NCBI GenBank assembly: GCA_910586965.1
Contig: CAJUMF010000008.1
Span: 1 to 64,000, forward strand
Source: an uncultured Dorea sp.
Lineage (GTDB): Bacteria > Bacillota > Clostridia > Lachnospirales > Lachnospiraceae
Length of the DNA: 64,000 bases
Direction: 5' to 3'
Shown: piece by piece, positions 42,530 through 52,299 of the stretch
How positions within the stretch are numbered: the first letter of the stretch is position 1
Layout: the number at the start of each line of letters is the position of its first letter
Notes under the pieces: model-generated
The model's database searches: none
The model's input: only the letters and a program-made list of their open reading frames with translations
What the model was told of the DNA's origin: nothing
Position numbers and translations under genes: made by a program

Positions 42530-45460
42530 TTATTCTTCCAGTGCAATCTCCAGCAGTTCTGCCGCAATCTGGGCAGATTTAATTCGCATCAGATTATCCC
42601 ATGCATCCTCTTTTCCCAACAAATTCATTCCTCCATGCCAGACAAGTTCATCGTCTATGATTGCAAAGTGCTCTATTACATCCTCTTTTATAATTACATA
42701 AATACCACTTTGCCGCATGCTTTGTATTAATCTCTGACAAAACTCCGGGCTTCCATAAGATACATTCTGCGGCTCCGTTGTTATGACCGTCACTGTTATT
42801 CCGGCTTCCTGCCTTGATTTTACAAGATAGATAAAGCGTCCTGTCTTATCCTGCGTAAGTTCCGGACTGGATACGATAATTTTCTTTTCCGCCTCAACAA
42901 TATCCTGCTCAAATACATCCATATAGTTTCCAGAATCATAAATAGCATTTGCTGTCTGTTTTGAAAGAATACGATTTGTTATCAACTGAAAGCCTGTCCG
43001 TTTATATGTGCGCAGCCTTTTTGCATACATATTATCAAAGACGCGGATATGAGAATCTATATAGTCATATACGATAACTTCCGTTTTACCTTCATAATCA
43101 CGATTCAATCTTCCAATATATTGCTCAAGCCTGCCTGAAAAAGAAACCGGAGCCGCCAGCCTCGGATAATCAAAACCTTCCCCTATCTTCTGCCCCGTTG
43201 CCACTAAAATCAGGCTCTGATTTCCTGCAACTTCCTTTAATCTTCGCCTCACCTCTGAATTTTCTTTGTCACTGTTATCACCATATAAAACAAATACATA
43301 ATCGGCATCTTTCTGCAAATGTTCATACAAATACTTTGCCTGTTCTTTATACCTTGTCAGAATTACGGGTGTTCTTCCTTCTTTCACGCAAGCTCTTGTG
43401 TCTTCAAGAATCATATCATTTCTGACAACATTTGTACTAATCAGAGAATATGACCCATTAATATCATTTTTGCTTTCATTTGTATCAATTACCCTTGTAT
43501 ATCGTGGATATATATAGTGAGCAATTCCCTGTTCTATTGCCCGCTCTTTTGCCGTATAGCTGTGCCTGATCGGTCCTAGAAGCATATGAATAATTTTCTC
43601 CAGATTATCCCCTCTTTTTGGTGTTGCCGTCACGCCATAAACGTATCTGGCATTTACCTTCTGCATGACTTCAATCGATGTATTAGAACCGCAATGATGA
43701 CATTCATCCATCAGCACCATACCATAGGAATTAATCAAATCATTGAATTTTCCTCTGCCATACATGGAACCGACCATGGCGACATCAACTATGCCAGTCA
43801 GAGTATTTTTACTGCCATGTAAAATACCAATGACGCTTTTTCTGCGCTTTTCCCTTCCGCTTTTCGTTTTATAAAACGGCGGCTCCTCATCTATGATTAA
43901 AAATTTATTTAGTTCATCTACCCATTGTTCCAGCAAATCTTTACTTTGAAGCAGAATAAGTGTATTTACTTTTCTTTCTGAAATGAGATAGCTGCAGACA
44001 ACCGTTTTTCCAAACGCTGTGGCTGCACTGAGAATTCCATGATCAAATGCAAGCAAATGCCGGGCTGCTAGTTCCTGCCGCATTTTCAAACTCCCATTTA
44101 AAGAAACCCTGATGGGTCTTCCTTTTTCCCTGTGGTCAACAAGCTCATACTCAATATCTGCTTCCCTACATAAAGTAAGCAGGTTCTCGCGAAGCCCCCT
44201 TGGAATACAGATATAACCATCCACATCTTTTCCCATGTATACAGCGCTAAAATTATAATAATTGGAATATCCAAGTCTTTTATTTTTGTAAAACACCGGG
44301 TTATCAAAAGCCGCCATGCTCCGAATCTGATTCTGGAGACGCGGCATCAGATTTAACGTATCAACATATACGCCATCTCCAAGAACAATATGTATTTTCC
44401 CAACAACATCGGATTTAATAAAACCTTCTTTTTTCTTCCAGGGCTTTGGGCGATTCTGTGAAATAGAAGGAACCAGCATTCCTTTTTCTTTCGCAAGTTC
44501 TCCCTGCCATTTTGCCATATACTTTTCTATGTCTTCCTTTGAGAGCTTTTCCGTATGATTGAGCAAAATATCCCACTGATCCGGATATGCATTCCAGTTT
44601 TTATCAACAAAAGCACTATTTCCATTTTTCAGCGCCTGCCCTTGCAAGGGCAAAGCAATCAGATTCCCTATACTGCTTGCAACATCCTGGGACGGATACA
44701 TCCGGTCATAATAATGAAACGATTTCAGATTAATCAAAGACGAGCCCTTATCCAACAGCAGGAATCCAAAATTCCTTGCAAGAGATGCTGATATCGGTTT
44801 TTTGAAAAATATCCATACATGCGCCCCCCTGCCTGACCTTGACCTTTCTACTAACGGCGTTATTCCGTTTCTTTCGCAGATAAGCCTCAACGCATCAACC
44901 TCTTCATGCCATTCATCGTTCGTATTGGCAAAATCCGTTTTTTCAGCGCCCTTTTCATGATTGTCAAAATCAAAGACAATAAACCGACATGTTCCATCCG
45001 ATAACAGCGGATACACACCTAATACGTCCGCACCGTCTTCCCGATATCCAAGAAGGTGCTCTATAATTTTTTCAGGCTTAAGTTCCGTCCATCTCTTATG
45101 CTCACAGGCTTCGCAGTTAACTTTTTCACCTCGCTGTTTCGGGCATATCCGGTTATTCCATCTGTGATCGCACTGTGGAAAATATCCCCCTTTCGTGCCT
45201 CTTTTAGCATAGACATCCGTTCTTCTCCAAAACATTGCAAAATATTTATTCGCCAGTTCTTCAGTAATATATTTTCTTTGGATGCGTCCTCCCTGGTCGG
45301 GATCGTACTCCTCATTTGTTTCTATATTTTCTCCGAACACATTCTTTGGTTCATAAACAATATCTGCTTTATCCAATAATTCTTTTAATCTTCTGTTTTC
45401 GTCCTGGAGATTTCGCACTAACTTCCGAAGTGAATCTAAATTGTATGCTTCTACATTCAT
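42530..45460 (-). CDS. TOTE-type primase-helicase-nuclease conflict protein
   Basis: 976 aa. An N-terminal coiled coil (LRKLVRNLQDENRRLKELL) and zinc-binding region (CDHRWNNRICPKQ...CEACEH) precede an archaeo-eukaryotic primase domain with FIVFDFDNH (metal-binding D-x-D) and GRGAHVWIFF. An SF2 helicase follows: Walker A-like ATAFGKT, MDECHH, GVTATPKRGD, GEGFDYPR and SGRLEQYIGRLNRDY. The C-terminal PLD-like nuclease region contains EHFAIIDDELVWHGGMNLL. This is the primase-helicase-endonuclease core described for TOTE conflict systems, thought to act against invading nucleic acids. The PLD motif keeps the His but has no Lys two residues later, so nuclease activity is uncertain. Stands alone, upstream of the AlbA_2 remnant. 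Confidence 0.82.
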   Translation of the reverse strand: MNVEAYNLDSLRKLVRNLQDENRRLKELLDKADIVYEPKNVFGENIETNEEYDPDQGGRIQRKYITEELANKYFAMFWRRTDVYAKRGTKGGYFPQCDHRWNNRICPKQRGEKVNCEACEHKRWTELKPEKIIEHLLGYREDGADVLGVYPLLSDGTCRFIVFDFDNHEKGAEKTDFANTNDEWHEEVDALRLICERNGITPLVERSRSGRGAHVWIFFKKPISASLARNFGFLLLDKGSSLINLKSFHYYDRMYPSQDVASSIGNLIALPLQGQALKNGNSAFVDKNWNAYPDQWDILLNHTEKLSKEDIEKYMAKWQGELAKEKGMLVPSISQNRPKPWKKKEGFIKSDVVGKIHIVLGDGVYVDTLNLMPRLQNQIRSMAAFDNPVFYKNKRLGYSNYYNFSAVYMGKDVDGYICIPRGLRENLLTLCREADIEYELVDHREKGRPIRVSLNGSLKMRQELAARHLLAFDHGILSAATAFGKTVVCSYLISERKVNTLILLQSKDLLEQWVDELNKFLIIDEEPPFYKTKSGREKRRKSVIGILHGSKNTLTGIVDVAMVGSMYGRGKFNDLINSYGMVLMDECHHCGSNTSIEVMQKVNARYVYGVTATPKRGDNLEKIIHMLLGPIRHSYTAKERAIEQGIAHYIYPRYTRVIDTNESKNDINGSYSLISTNVVRNDMILEDTRACVKEGRTPVILTRYKEQAKYLYEHLQKDADYVFVLYGDNSDKENSEVRRRLKEVAGNQSLILVATGQKIGEGFDYPRLAAPVSFSGRLEQYIGRLNRDYEGKTEVIVYDYIDSHIRVFDNMYAKRLRTYKRTGFQLITNRILSKQTANAIYDSGNYMDVFEQDIVEAEKKIIVSSPELTQDKTGRFIYLVKSRQEAGITVTVITTEPQNVSYGSPEFCQRLIQSMRQSGIYVIIKEDVIEHFAIIDDELVWHGGMNLLGKEDAWDNLMRIKSAQIAAELLEIALEE

Positions 45461-45521
45461 TTATCCCACCATCTTACTTATCACTTTATATTCTTTCATT
45501 AGTGAAACCACCGCATCCATT

Positions 45522-46115
45522 TCAGTTCAAATTTATTTTCTCTATATCCTCTATACTTGTCAACGCCTGAATATCTTCAAAATACCAATCGCTGCATTCA
45601 TCATAAAAATGTTTATCTTTTCTCTTCTTAAATATGCGAAATGGACGCTTTCCAGAATTATCATATATATGACATACATCACAGACTCTTACTACATCTT
45701 TCACTAAGCCCAACGCTCTATCATATCTTGAAATTATTTTTTCTTCTGGAACATCATGACCTCCCGATTCAACCCTTGATTTCACACGCCAAATATTAAT
45801 TGCAGGATCTGCGGTGAGGATATAGTAACAACGAATAAAGTATCCTTTTTCTTTCGCTCTCTCCAATAACCTTAAGTTACGCTCTGTAGACAACACCGTT
45901 TCAAAACAAAACTCATTCATCTGCTCAATATGTTCTTCCCGTTGTTTTTCTGCTAATTGCGCCGCTTCCAAATCTGAACACTTTAGATTCTTCTTTATTT
46001 CATCGGCATTAATATAATCCATCGGAGGTTTTAACAACTCTGTAAACGTACTTTTTCCTGAGCCATTAGGTCCGGCAAATAAAACTACTTCAGGCTTTTT
46101 TTGCAATACGTTCAC
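45522..46115 (-). CDS. Zeta-toxin family P-loop kinase
   Basis: 197 aa. Walker A AGPNGSGKST (14-23), FCFETVLSTERN (substrate and catalytic region, ~70-80) and IWRVKSRVESGGHDVPEEKI (LID-type segment, ~108-127) are features of zeta toxins, which phosphorylate UDP-sugars of peptidoglycan precursors. It overlaps the small upstream gene by 26 nt. The pair has the layout of a toxin-antitoxin operon. Phosphorylation of another substrate is possible, since many chromosomal homologues are untested. Confidence 0.82.
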   Translation of the reverse strand: MNVLQKKPEVVLFAGPNGSGKSTFTELLKPPMDYINADEIKKNLKCSDLEAAQLAEKQREEHIEQMNEFCFETVLSTERNLRLLERAKEKGYFIRCYYILTADPAINIWRVKSRVESGGHDVPEEKIISRYDRALGLVKDVVRVCDVCHIYDNSGKRPFRIFKKRKDKHFYDECSDWYFEDIQALTSIEDIEKINLN

Positions 46116-46311
46116 TGTAACGCCCCTTTCTCATTCTTGTTCCGATCTCTACTCTCGTTCCATCGTTACTCTCATGATATATCGTTTGTGTCTGTCTGTC
46201 ATAAACAACTATAGGAATATCTAATGCTTTCTTCTTTTCCAACTCAATTTTTACCGCCGCATTTGCACGTTTCACAACTGCCTCATCAGGAATATATTCT
46301 TCACGTTTCAT
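46090..46311 (-). CDS. Small antitoxin-like partner of the zeta-type toxin
   Basis: 73 aa, basic and helical at the N-terminus (EYIPDEAVVKRANAAVKIEL EKKK) and then beta-rich (IPIVVYDRQTQTIYHESNDG). Such small proteins commonly precede zeta-like kinases and neutralise them, but it does not look like classical epsilon. AAGGAGA precedes the ATG. First gene of the pair. Confidence 0.65.
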   Translation of the reverse strand: MKREEYIPDEAVVKRANAAVKIELEKKKALDIPIVVYDRQTQTIYHESNDGTRVEIGTRMRKGRYSERIAKKA

Positions 46312-46331
46312 ATGGTTCTCCTTCCTACTAC

Positions 46332-46359
46332 GTTATACATACACTAATAAGAAATTCAA
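46332..46359 (-). promoter_or_regulatory. Promoter of the zeta toxin-antitoxin pair
   Basis: Minus strand TTGAAT (46354-46359), 16 bp, TATAAC (46332-46337), about 20 bp before the antitoxin start. Confidence 0.5.
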
Positions 46360-46480
46360 CTAATGTTGTCTGCCCTAACATCTGTCTACACCGCTTCTTT
46401 CGTAATAAGTCCAGTATACCATTATTCTTCTGAACTTAGAAGATTATGTTTTTCATTTTCTTAATTTCAATAAAATAATT

Positions 46481-48241
46481 TCAAACCGGCAGACTATCCC
46501 TCACGCAAAGCGCCCCATACCCCACCAACGGATTCGGATACTCTGTAAACCCCGGCAACGGCTTTGCTCCTCGCCTTAAATAAGCCTTCACCTTCTCCCC
46601 ATACAAATACGGGTCATTATTTTTGACAATCCCCCACTCCATCATAAGCGCCGCCCCGCCCGCCGCAAACGGCGTTGCAAAGGACGTTCCGCTCACCGCC
46701 GCATACCCGCCGCCCGCCGACACAGTAGTAACGTCCACCCCCGGCGCCACGATATCCGGCTTTACGATATTCTCCCCCCACCGGGAAAGGGAGCCTCTCC
46801 CGGAAAAGTCAGCGTAAGCAAAGGTCAGCCCGTTATACGCCCCCACGGATATGACACGCCCCGCCGTTGACGGTATCGTGAGGGTCATATTATCCGTCGG
46901 GTAAAGAAAACCTGTTCCCCGGTTCAGCACCCCTTCGCTGGGCAGCCACATCTGAAACTCCCCGGACACGATATCCCGCGGGATCAGCACGATTCGCCAG
47001 ACTCCGCCGTTTATATAGCTCTCCCTGGGAATCATATCGATATAGATTTCCTGCGCCACACTGTAGGGGCTTGGCTCCCCGTAGTAAAGGAGGATTTCCG
47101 TCTGCCCCGCCACATACCGCTGAGACCCCAGGACTTCCTGCACCGGCCCGATCCGGATTCCCGACGGCGAGATAATGGATATGTCCATAAGATCCACATA
47201 TTCCTTCCAAATCTGTATGTTCAGCGACGGCTGCCCATCCTGGACGGCAAGCTCTATGACCCGCTCCCCCTCACTGTCAAGCCGCCCGGACACATGCCCC
47301 GCGCTGGCCGCCTCATTTCCCGTTCCGATGCAGATACAGCTCTTCCACACATTTGAGATATCGTCGATAAACCGCTCCAAAAGCGACGTGCCGTCATGGG
47401 AGCCGTAAGTGTTCCCAAAGCTTATGTTCACCGCCACCGGCATCCGGTACTCCAGCGCTTTCCGGATTACATAGTCAATCCCCATCATAAGCTCCGTCGT
47501 CCGGGGGAATCCGTCTCCTGACGGATTCCCAAGCTTTACCACCAACAGCTCGCTCTCCGGCGCCACTCCCGCATAGCGGCGGTAATCCTGCCCCGCGCCC
47601 CTTCCGTTTCCCGCGGCAATTCCTGCCACCGCCGTTCCATGGCCGGACGTATCTCTTGCCGCCACAAGCTCCGCCCGCTCAGCCGGAGTCTTTCTCTCAA
47701 GCGCCGCATCAAGCCGCTCTTTCGTGTACTCCACCCCGATGCCGTACCCTTCCGGCGCAGTTTCCCCATCCCTTGGGGTAAGCGATTGATCCCAGAGACC
47801 GCGAATCCTCGTTGTTCCGTCTGCATTCCGGAAATCCGCCAGTGTATAATCGATGCCCGAATCGATCACCGCCACCAGCACACCCTGTCCATACAGAGAA
47901 AGACGGCCATCCTGCACCGAATCAATGCAGGACACCCGTCTTCCCTCTGCTGTCTGAAAATATAATCTTTTCGGCTTTTCTACATATTCTATCTGAGGCA
48001 GCGTCGCCAGCTCATTTATGCGGGATTCCCGGATGGTTATCACCGCATATTCATTCATCAGCTCCGTCACCCGCTCAGAGAGCTCCCTGGCTGCATCAAG
48101 ATTCCCCGAGTACTTCACGATAAGCTCCCATGTCCGCTCAATAGGGTTGTATCCCGTATCCAACTGCAGCGACTTCTCCCGCTCATCCTCCGTGGCGTCA
48201 AGCGCCAGGTTCAAAAGATTCTCTAATTTCTGTCCGGTCAA
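46481..48241 (-). CDS. Subtilisin-like S8 peptidase (Csp-like)
   Basis: 586 aa. The catalytic triad is intact: D in AVIDSGIDYT (~126), H in DTSGHGTAVAGIAAG (~200), S in SGTSFATPFAAG (~525), with the oxyanion Asn in IGTGNEAA. A ~95-residue N-terminal segment (ERVTELMNEYAVITIRESRI, LATLPQIEYVEKP) looks like an inhibitor-type prodomain. A jelly-roll-like insert separates H and S, as in the Csp germination proteases of Clostridia. No signal peptide is seen. The start is TTG (48239-48241), with GGAG 8 nt upstream. A role in spore or protein turnover is inferred. Confidence 0.85.
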   Translation of the reverse strand: MTGQKLENLLNLALDATEDEREKSLQLDTGYNPIERTWELIVKYSGNLDAARELSERVTELMNEYAVITIRESRINELATLPQIEYVEKPKRLYFQTAEGRRVSCIDSVQDGRLSLYGQGVLVAVIDSGIDYTLADFRNADGTTRIRGLWDQSLTPRDGETAPEGYGIGVEYTKERLDAALERKTPAERAELVAARDTSGHGTAVAGIAAGNGRGAGQDYRRYAGVAPESELLVVKLGNPSGDGFPRTTELMMGIDYVIRKALEYRMPVAVNISFGNTYGSHDGTSLLERFIDDISNVWKSCICIGTGNEAASAGHVSGRLDSEGERVIELAVQDGQPSLNIQIWKEYVDLMDISIISPSGIRIGPVQEVLGSQRYVAGQTEILLYYGEPSPYSVAQEIYIDMIPRESYINGGVWRIVLIPRDIVSGEFQMWLPSEGVLNRGTGFLYPTDNMTLTIPSTAGRVISVGAYNGLTFAYADFSGRGSLSRWGENIVKPDIVAPGVDVTTVSAGGGYAAVSGTSFATPFAAGGAALMMEWGIVKNNDPYLYGEKVKAYLRRGAKPLPGFTEYPNPLVGYGALCVRDSLPV

Positions 48242-48366
48242 AATATTGCTCCGCTTTTCGTATTCTTTCTATAATATATGCCGGAATACGCCTGTCTAAT
48301 GAAAACCCAATATCTGCCGGCACATTGGCTGCCGCAGGACGTTGCCCTGGGAAACGCATTTCTCCA

Positions 48367-48978
48367 TCAGTTCATGCAGCACTCCGCCAGATAAGGAGCC
48401 AGCCCCGCCGGTATAAAATATCCTTTCTCATGCAGGCACACCGGACACTGCGCCGGAACGCTCGTCCCGCGGTAAATATGCCCGCAGTTTAAGCACATCC
48501 AGTCTCGCCCCTCGCTGCTCTCATAAATCTTGCCATTCTCGATAAGCTCCGCCAGCTTTCCGAACCGCTTTCCATGGATTTCCTCAATCTTTGCAATCTC
48601 CCGGAATACATATGCAGCCTCTTTAAAGCCTTCCTCTTCCGCCGTCCTGGCAAATGCAGGATACACATCACCGAACTCTTCCATCTCATTGTGATGGGCG
48701 GATTTCAAAAGCTCCACCACATCGTCAAAATGATCCACCGGATACCCTCCGTCTATATGGATCGTAGTTCCCGACAGGCTCTTTAACAGCCCGTAGAATC
48801 TCTCCGCGTGCGCCCGTTCCTGGTCGGCAGTAAAAAGGAATACCTGGTTTACGGCATACATCCCCTGCTTTTTCGCCGCCTCCGCAGCGATGGTATAGCG
48901 GTTCCTCGCCTGACTCTCCCCGGCAAACGCCCGCATCAGATTTTCTCTTGTCTTACTCTCCTTAAATTCAACAGCCAT
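48367..48978 (-). CDS. rbr: Rubrerythrin
   Basis: 203 aa. N-terminal ferritin-like di-iron domain with ESQARNRY, ERAHAERF, and EEIHGKRF helices, and a C-terminal rubredoxin-like [Fe(SCys)4] domain CLNCGH...CPVCL. It reduces hydrogen peroxide with electrons from a rubredoxin or NAD(P)H reductase and protects anaerobes from oxygen. The start is the ATG preceded by AAGGAG (48978); the longer frame has no ribosome site. Single-gene unit. Confidence 0.93.
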   Translation of the reverse strand: MAVEFKESKTRENLMRAFAGESQARNRYTIAAEAAKKQGMYAVNQVFLFTADQERAHAERFYGLLKSLSGTTIHIDGGYPVDHFDDVVELLKSAHHNEMEEFGDVYPAFARTAEEEGFKEAAYVFREIAKIEEIHGKRFGKLAELIENGKIYESSEGRDWMCLNCGHIYRGTSVPAQCPVCLHEKGYFIPAGLAPYLAECCMN

Positions 48979-49077
48979 GTTACACACTCCTTCTTTTTTG
49001 ATGGTAGTATGTGCCATGGCTGTCAGATTATTCATATGATATTCATATTTTCTGCCCATAAGCATTCATGCGCTGTG

Positions 49078-50457
49078 TCATCTCCTGCAAGGCCCTGCCG
49101 TTCCCTGTGGATTTGTATCCTTCCCGGCAAGTATCCTCTCCACGCGCCCGCAGATAAATCTTCCAAGCTCATAGACAACATTGCTGATGACATATTCCCC
49201 GTCATTGACAAACACTTCGATCAGATTCGGCTCTACAAAGATGTCCAGCTTATACTTGCCGTAAAGCTTCGGCGTGCTGCTCATCATCCGGTGCCCTTCG
49301 ATACCGGCAAATACGCTGCTCCTGTCTGTCCGGATGAAATCCCTCTCTACCCGGATTTTGAACCCTCCGATATCAAGGCTTTCATTCTCCTTAAGCGTCA
49401 CCTGGATCCGGCAAGGTTCATCCGGCAGAACACCCGGTTCGCTGCCAAACACCTTCTCTTCCATAAGCACTGCCTTTTCAAAATACCGCTCAACATAAGG
49501 ATGCACCTGAAAATACACATGCCCCTCTTTAAGCTCGACAACTCTTGGAAGACACATCATCCCGTTCCACGGCGTATGCCCCGGCTTTTCTACCGCCTTC
49601 GGCATCCGCATCCAGGCGATCATGATGCGCCGCCCTTCGGCATCCACATTTGTCTGGGGCGCGTAGAGATCAAGACCGTAATCAATGTACTGGTAATTCC
49701 CATGGAGGGTAAGCTCGCAGGTCTCCGGCTTAAAGTCTGCCGGCATACAGATCGCATGGTGCTCATAGCCTCCTGCATCCCTGGCGATATACATGGGCGA
49801 ACCGATAAACACATAACCCTCCCCCAGCCGGAAAATATCCGGGCATTCCAGAATCTTCCCGAATCTCTCACTCCGATACTGGGACACATACTGCCAATTT
49901 ACTCCATCGACGCTTCGGTAAAAGACCGCCCGTCCAATCTCCCCCCGGTATGTACTTCCAAGAACCATATAGTAACTATTGCCTTCCTTCCACACCTTAG
50001 GGTCTCTTGTATCTTTATGGTCTCCGGTTTCAACGTCCTCGATCATCGGCACAGCAACCTTTTTGCCTCCGAAATTATCGAAAGAACATCCATCTTCCGA
50101 TGACAGCATAAGCTGCGCAGCCTCAAAATCTCCTTCATTGACATGTATATTTTGTGCATCTATGTTTTTATAATGGATCCCCGTATAGTAAAGGTTCATT
50201 CTCCCGTCCTGCTCTAGGGCACTGCCGGAAAAACAGCCGTTCTGGTCTTCGTATCTTGTCGGGAACAGTGCCACTCCCATATGCTCCCAGTGCACCAGAT
50301 CCTCACTGACTGCATGTCCCCAGTGCATCGTCCCCCACACCGGCGCATAGGGAAAATACTGGTAAAACAGATGATACTTTCCTTTATAATAGATAAATCC
50401 ATTAGGGTCATTGATCCAGTTTCCCGGTGCCTTCAGATGTAATGTATTCTTTACCAT
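49078..50457 (-). CDS. GH32 beta-fructosidase (sucrose-6-phosphate hydrolase/levanase type)
   Basis: 459 aa. The five-bladed propeller motifs are present: WINDPNG (nucleophile Asp, ~17), FSGSA, TRDPKVW (transition-state Asp, ~152) and ECPD (acid/base Glu, ~208), followed by a C-terminal beta-sandwich that ends in FVEPNLIEVFVNDG. It cleaves terminal beta-fructosyl bonds. No signal peptide, so it acts in the cytoplasm on imported sugar. It lies downstream of the LacI-controlled ABC importer, past a modest terminator. CAGGAGAT precedes the ATG. Substrate could be sucrose, kestose or a phosphorylated form. Confidence 0.88.
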   Translation of the reverse strand: MVKNTLHLKAPGNWINDPNGFIYYKGKYHLFYQYFPYAPVWGTMHWGHAVSEDLVHWEHMGVALFPTRYEDQNGCFSGSALEQDGRMNLYYTGIHYKNIDAQNIHVNEGDFEAAQLMLSSEDGCSFDNFGGKKVAVPMIEDVETGDHKDTRDPKVWKEGNSYYMVLGSTYRGEIGRAVFYRSVDGVNWQYVSQYRSERFGKILECPDIFRLGEGYVFIGSPMYIARDAGGYEHHAICMPADFKPETCELTLHGNYQYIDYGLDLYAPQTNVDAEGRRIMIAWMRMPKAVEKPGHTPWNGMMCLPRVVELKEGHVYFQVHPYVERYFEKAVLMEEKVFGSEPGVLPDEPCRIQVTLKENESLDIGGFKIRVERDFIRTDRSSVFAGIEGHRMMSSTPKLYGKYKLDIFVEPNLIEVFVNDGEYVISNVVYELGRFICGRVERILAGKDTNPQGTAGPCRR

Positions 50458-50503
50458 GCCAATCTCCTGCCTGTCTATATCGTTTTACATTCAGTATAGT
50501 AAT

Positions 50504-50531
50504 AAAGAGGGCATTTTTCAATACCCTCTTT
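50504..50531 (-). terminator. Weak terminator/attenuator between importer and GH32 gene
   Basis: AAAGAGGG (50504-50511) pairs with CCCTCTTT (50524-50531) over a 12-nt loop, followed on the minus strand by ATTACT. Partial read-through into the GH32 gene is likely. Confidence 0.5.
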
Positions 50532-50551
50532 TGGCGATACGCAAAATATTC

Positions 50552-51412
50552 TTATTTCACAGCACCTGCCACCACGCCGCCGATAATCTGTTTCTGCAGT
50601 GCAACGTACAGAACGAGTATCGGAACCACGCACAGTAAAAGTCCCGCCATGATCGTACCGTAATCCGCAGAATACGTTCCATAGAAGCTATATGTAGAAA
50701 GAGGAAGTGTTAACAGCTTCTTGTCCGTCAGTACGAGGGACGGCAAAAGGAAATCATTCCAGAATGCCAGCGAGTTTAAGATTACCATCGTGGAGATGAT
50801 CGGCTTTAACAGCGGCAGAACAATCTTAAAAAATGTCTGTGAATGCGTACACCCATCTATGTAAGCGGCCTCCTCAAGAGCCATCGGCACATTTCCCTTG
50901 ATAAATCCGTGGAACATGAACACCGACATGGCCATGGAGAACCCGGTATGAAGGAAAATCAACGTAATCCTGTGGTTTAAGAGATTAAGCGTCCCTCCGT
51001 AGATGCTCACCAGTGGGATCATGATCGCCTGGAACGGGATGATCATAGATGCCACCATCAGCCCGAACGTAAGCTTTGAGATCCCGTTGTTGTGGCGGAC
51101 GATATAGTACGCCAGCATCGCTGCAAGAAGAGTTACCAGCACCGTTGCAGATACCGTCACGATCAGGGAGTTCTTAAACGCATTTAGGAAATCCATCTGG
51201 GTATATGCCTTGACAAAGTTGTCAAAGGAAAGCCCCTTGATGGTAAACAGCCAGGAAAACGGGCTTTTGATGATATCCCGCTTCTGCTTCAGCGAGTTGA
51301 TCACTACCATAATAAACGGGAACATATATGCGATAAAAATAATAATAAGCCCCAGCATCGCAAGTATATTCGTTACTTTTCTTTTTGTTCCTCCGATTGT
51401 CGTCTTCTTCAT
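50552..51412 (-). CDS. Carbohydrate ABC transporter permease (MalG type)
   Basis: 286 aa, six membrane helices, with the EAA loop EEAAYIDGCTHSQTFFKIVL (~190) that contacts the ATPase. Start ATG at 51410-51412 overlaps the stop of the partner permease (TAATG). Third gene of a binding protein-permease-permease operon. No ATPase is encoded here; a shared MsmK-like ATPase elsewhere is the usual solution. Confidence 0.9.
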   Translation of the reverse strand: MKKTTIGGTKRKVTNILAMLGLIIIFIAYMFPFIMVVINSLKQKRDIIKSPFSWLFTIKGLSFDNFVKAYTQMDFLNAFKNSLIVTVSATVLVTLLAAMLAYYIVRHNNGISKLTFGLMVASMIIPFQAIMIPLVSIYGGTLNLLNHRITLIFLHTGFSMAMSVFMFHGFIKGNVPMALEEAAYIDGCTHSQTFFKIVLPLLKPIISTMVILNSLAFWNDFLLPSLVLTDKKLLTLPLSTYSFYGTYSADYGTIMAGLLLCVVPILVLYVALQKQIIGGVVAGAVK

Positions 51413-52284
51413 TATGCTTCCACCTCCTGCCTCTTTGTCAGGTATACCTGAATACCGCTGATACATGCAACAATGATGAATAAGATCAATGCCTCAGACT
51501 GGCCCACGCCAAACTGCCTTGAAGTAAATGCTTTCTCGTACACGTGCATCGCTGCCATCTCCGTCGTCCCGTAAGGCGCACCTGCGGTTAATGACAGGTT
51601 CACATCATACACCATAAACGCCCGTGACAGCGTAAGGAACAGACAGATGGTGATGGAGGACATCATAAGCGGCATGATGATACTCTTTAATTTCACAAAT
51701 CCTGATGCCCCATCGATACTTGCCGCTTCCATCACATCCTCGGAAAGCCCCATAAAACCTGCCACATAAATCAAGATCATGTAACCGGAGAGCTGCCATA
51801 CGGACACAACTACCAGCGCGATAAATGCATTGGTCGGATCAGACAGCCAGGACACTTCAAAAAGTTTCCACCCGGTACTCTCGCCGATGCTCACGAATAC
51901 TCTGGAAAATACAAACTGCCAGATATAACCAAGCACAATGCCGCCGATCAGGTTCGGGGTAAAGAATCCTGCCCGGAAGAAATTCTCTCCCTTCATCCCC
52001 CGTGTCAGCAAGTATGCGATGGCAAAAGCCAGCACATTTACGATGATAACAACAAAGATTACATATTTGAATGTCAGAAGAAGGGAAGTCCAGAACTGTC
52101 CGTCTTTCACCACTCCTCCGAAATTTTTAAATCCTACAAAATTCTTAACCTGAGCCACACCGTTCCAGTCTGTGAATGTCAGGTACACACCATAGATAAA
52201 CGGTACGATGACAACTGCAAAGAAGCAAAACATTCCCGGTAATGCAAACATGCAGAAATCTTTCCCATTATTTTTATTTCTCAT
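51412..52284 (-). CDS. Carbohydrate ABC transporter permease (MalF type)
   Basis: 290 aa, six membrane helices, EAA loop MEAASIDGASGFVKLKSIIM P at ~residue 195. It forms the channel with the MalG-type subunit. GGAGGAG lies upstream of the ATG, 15 nt after the binding-protein gene. Confidence 0.9.
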   Translation of the reverse strand: MRNKNNGKDFCMFALPGMFCFFAVVIVPFIYGVYLTFTDWNGVAQVKNFVGFKNFGGVVKDGQFWTSLLLTFKYVIFVVIIVNVLAFAIAYLLTRGMKGENFFRAGFFTPNLIGGIVLGYIWQFVFSRVFVSIGESTGWKLFEVSWLSDPTNAFIALVVVSVWQLSGYMILIYVAGFMGLSEDVMEAASIDGASGFVKLKSIIMPLMMSSITICLFLTLSRAFMVYDVNLSLTAGAPYGTTEMAAMHVYEKAFTSRQFGVGQSEALILFIIVACISGIQVYLTKRQEVEA

Positions 52285-52299
52285 ATTCTGCTCCTCCTT

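Noticed and set aside
48808..50103. 431-codon open frame on the plus strand
   Set aside because: Runs antisense across rubrerythrin and GH32, both of which have clear motifs and starts.
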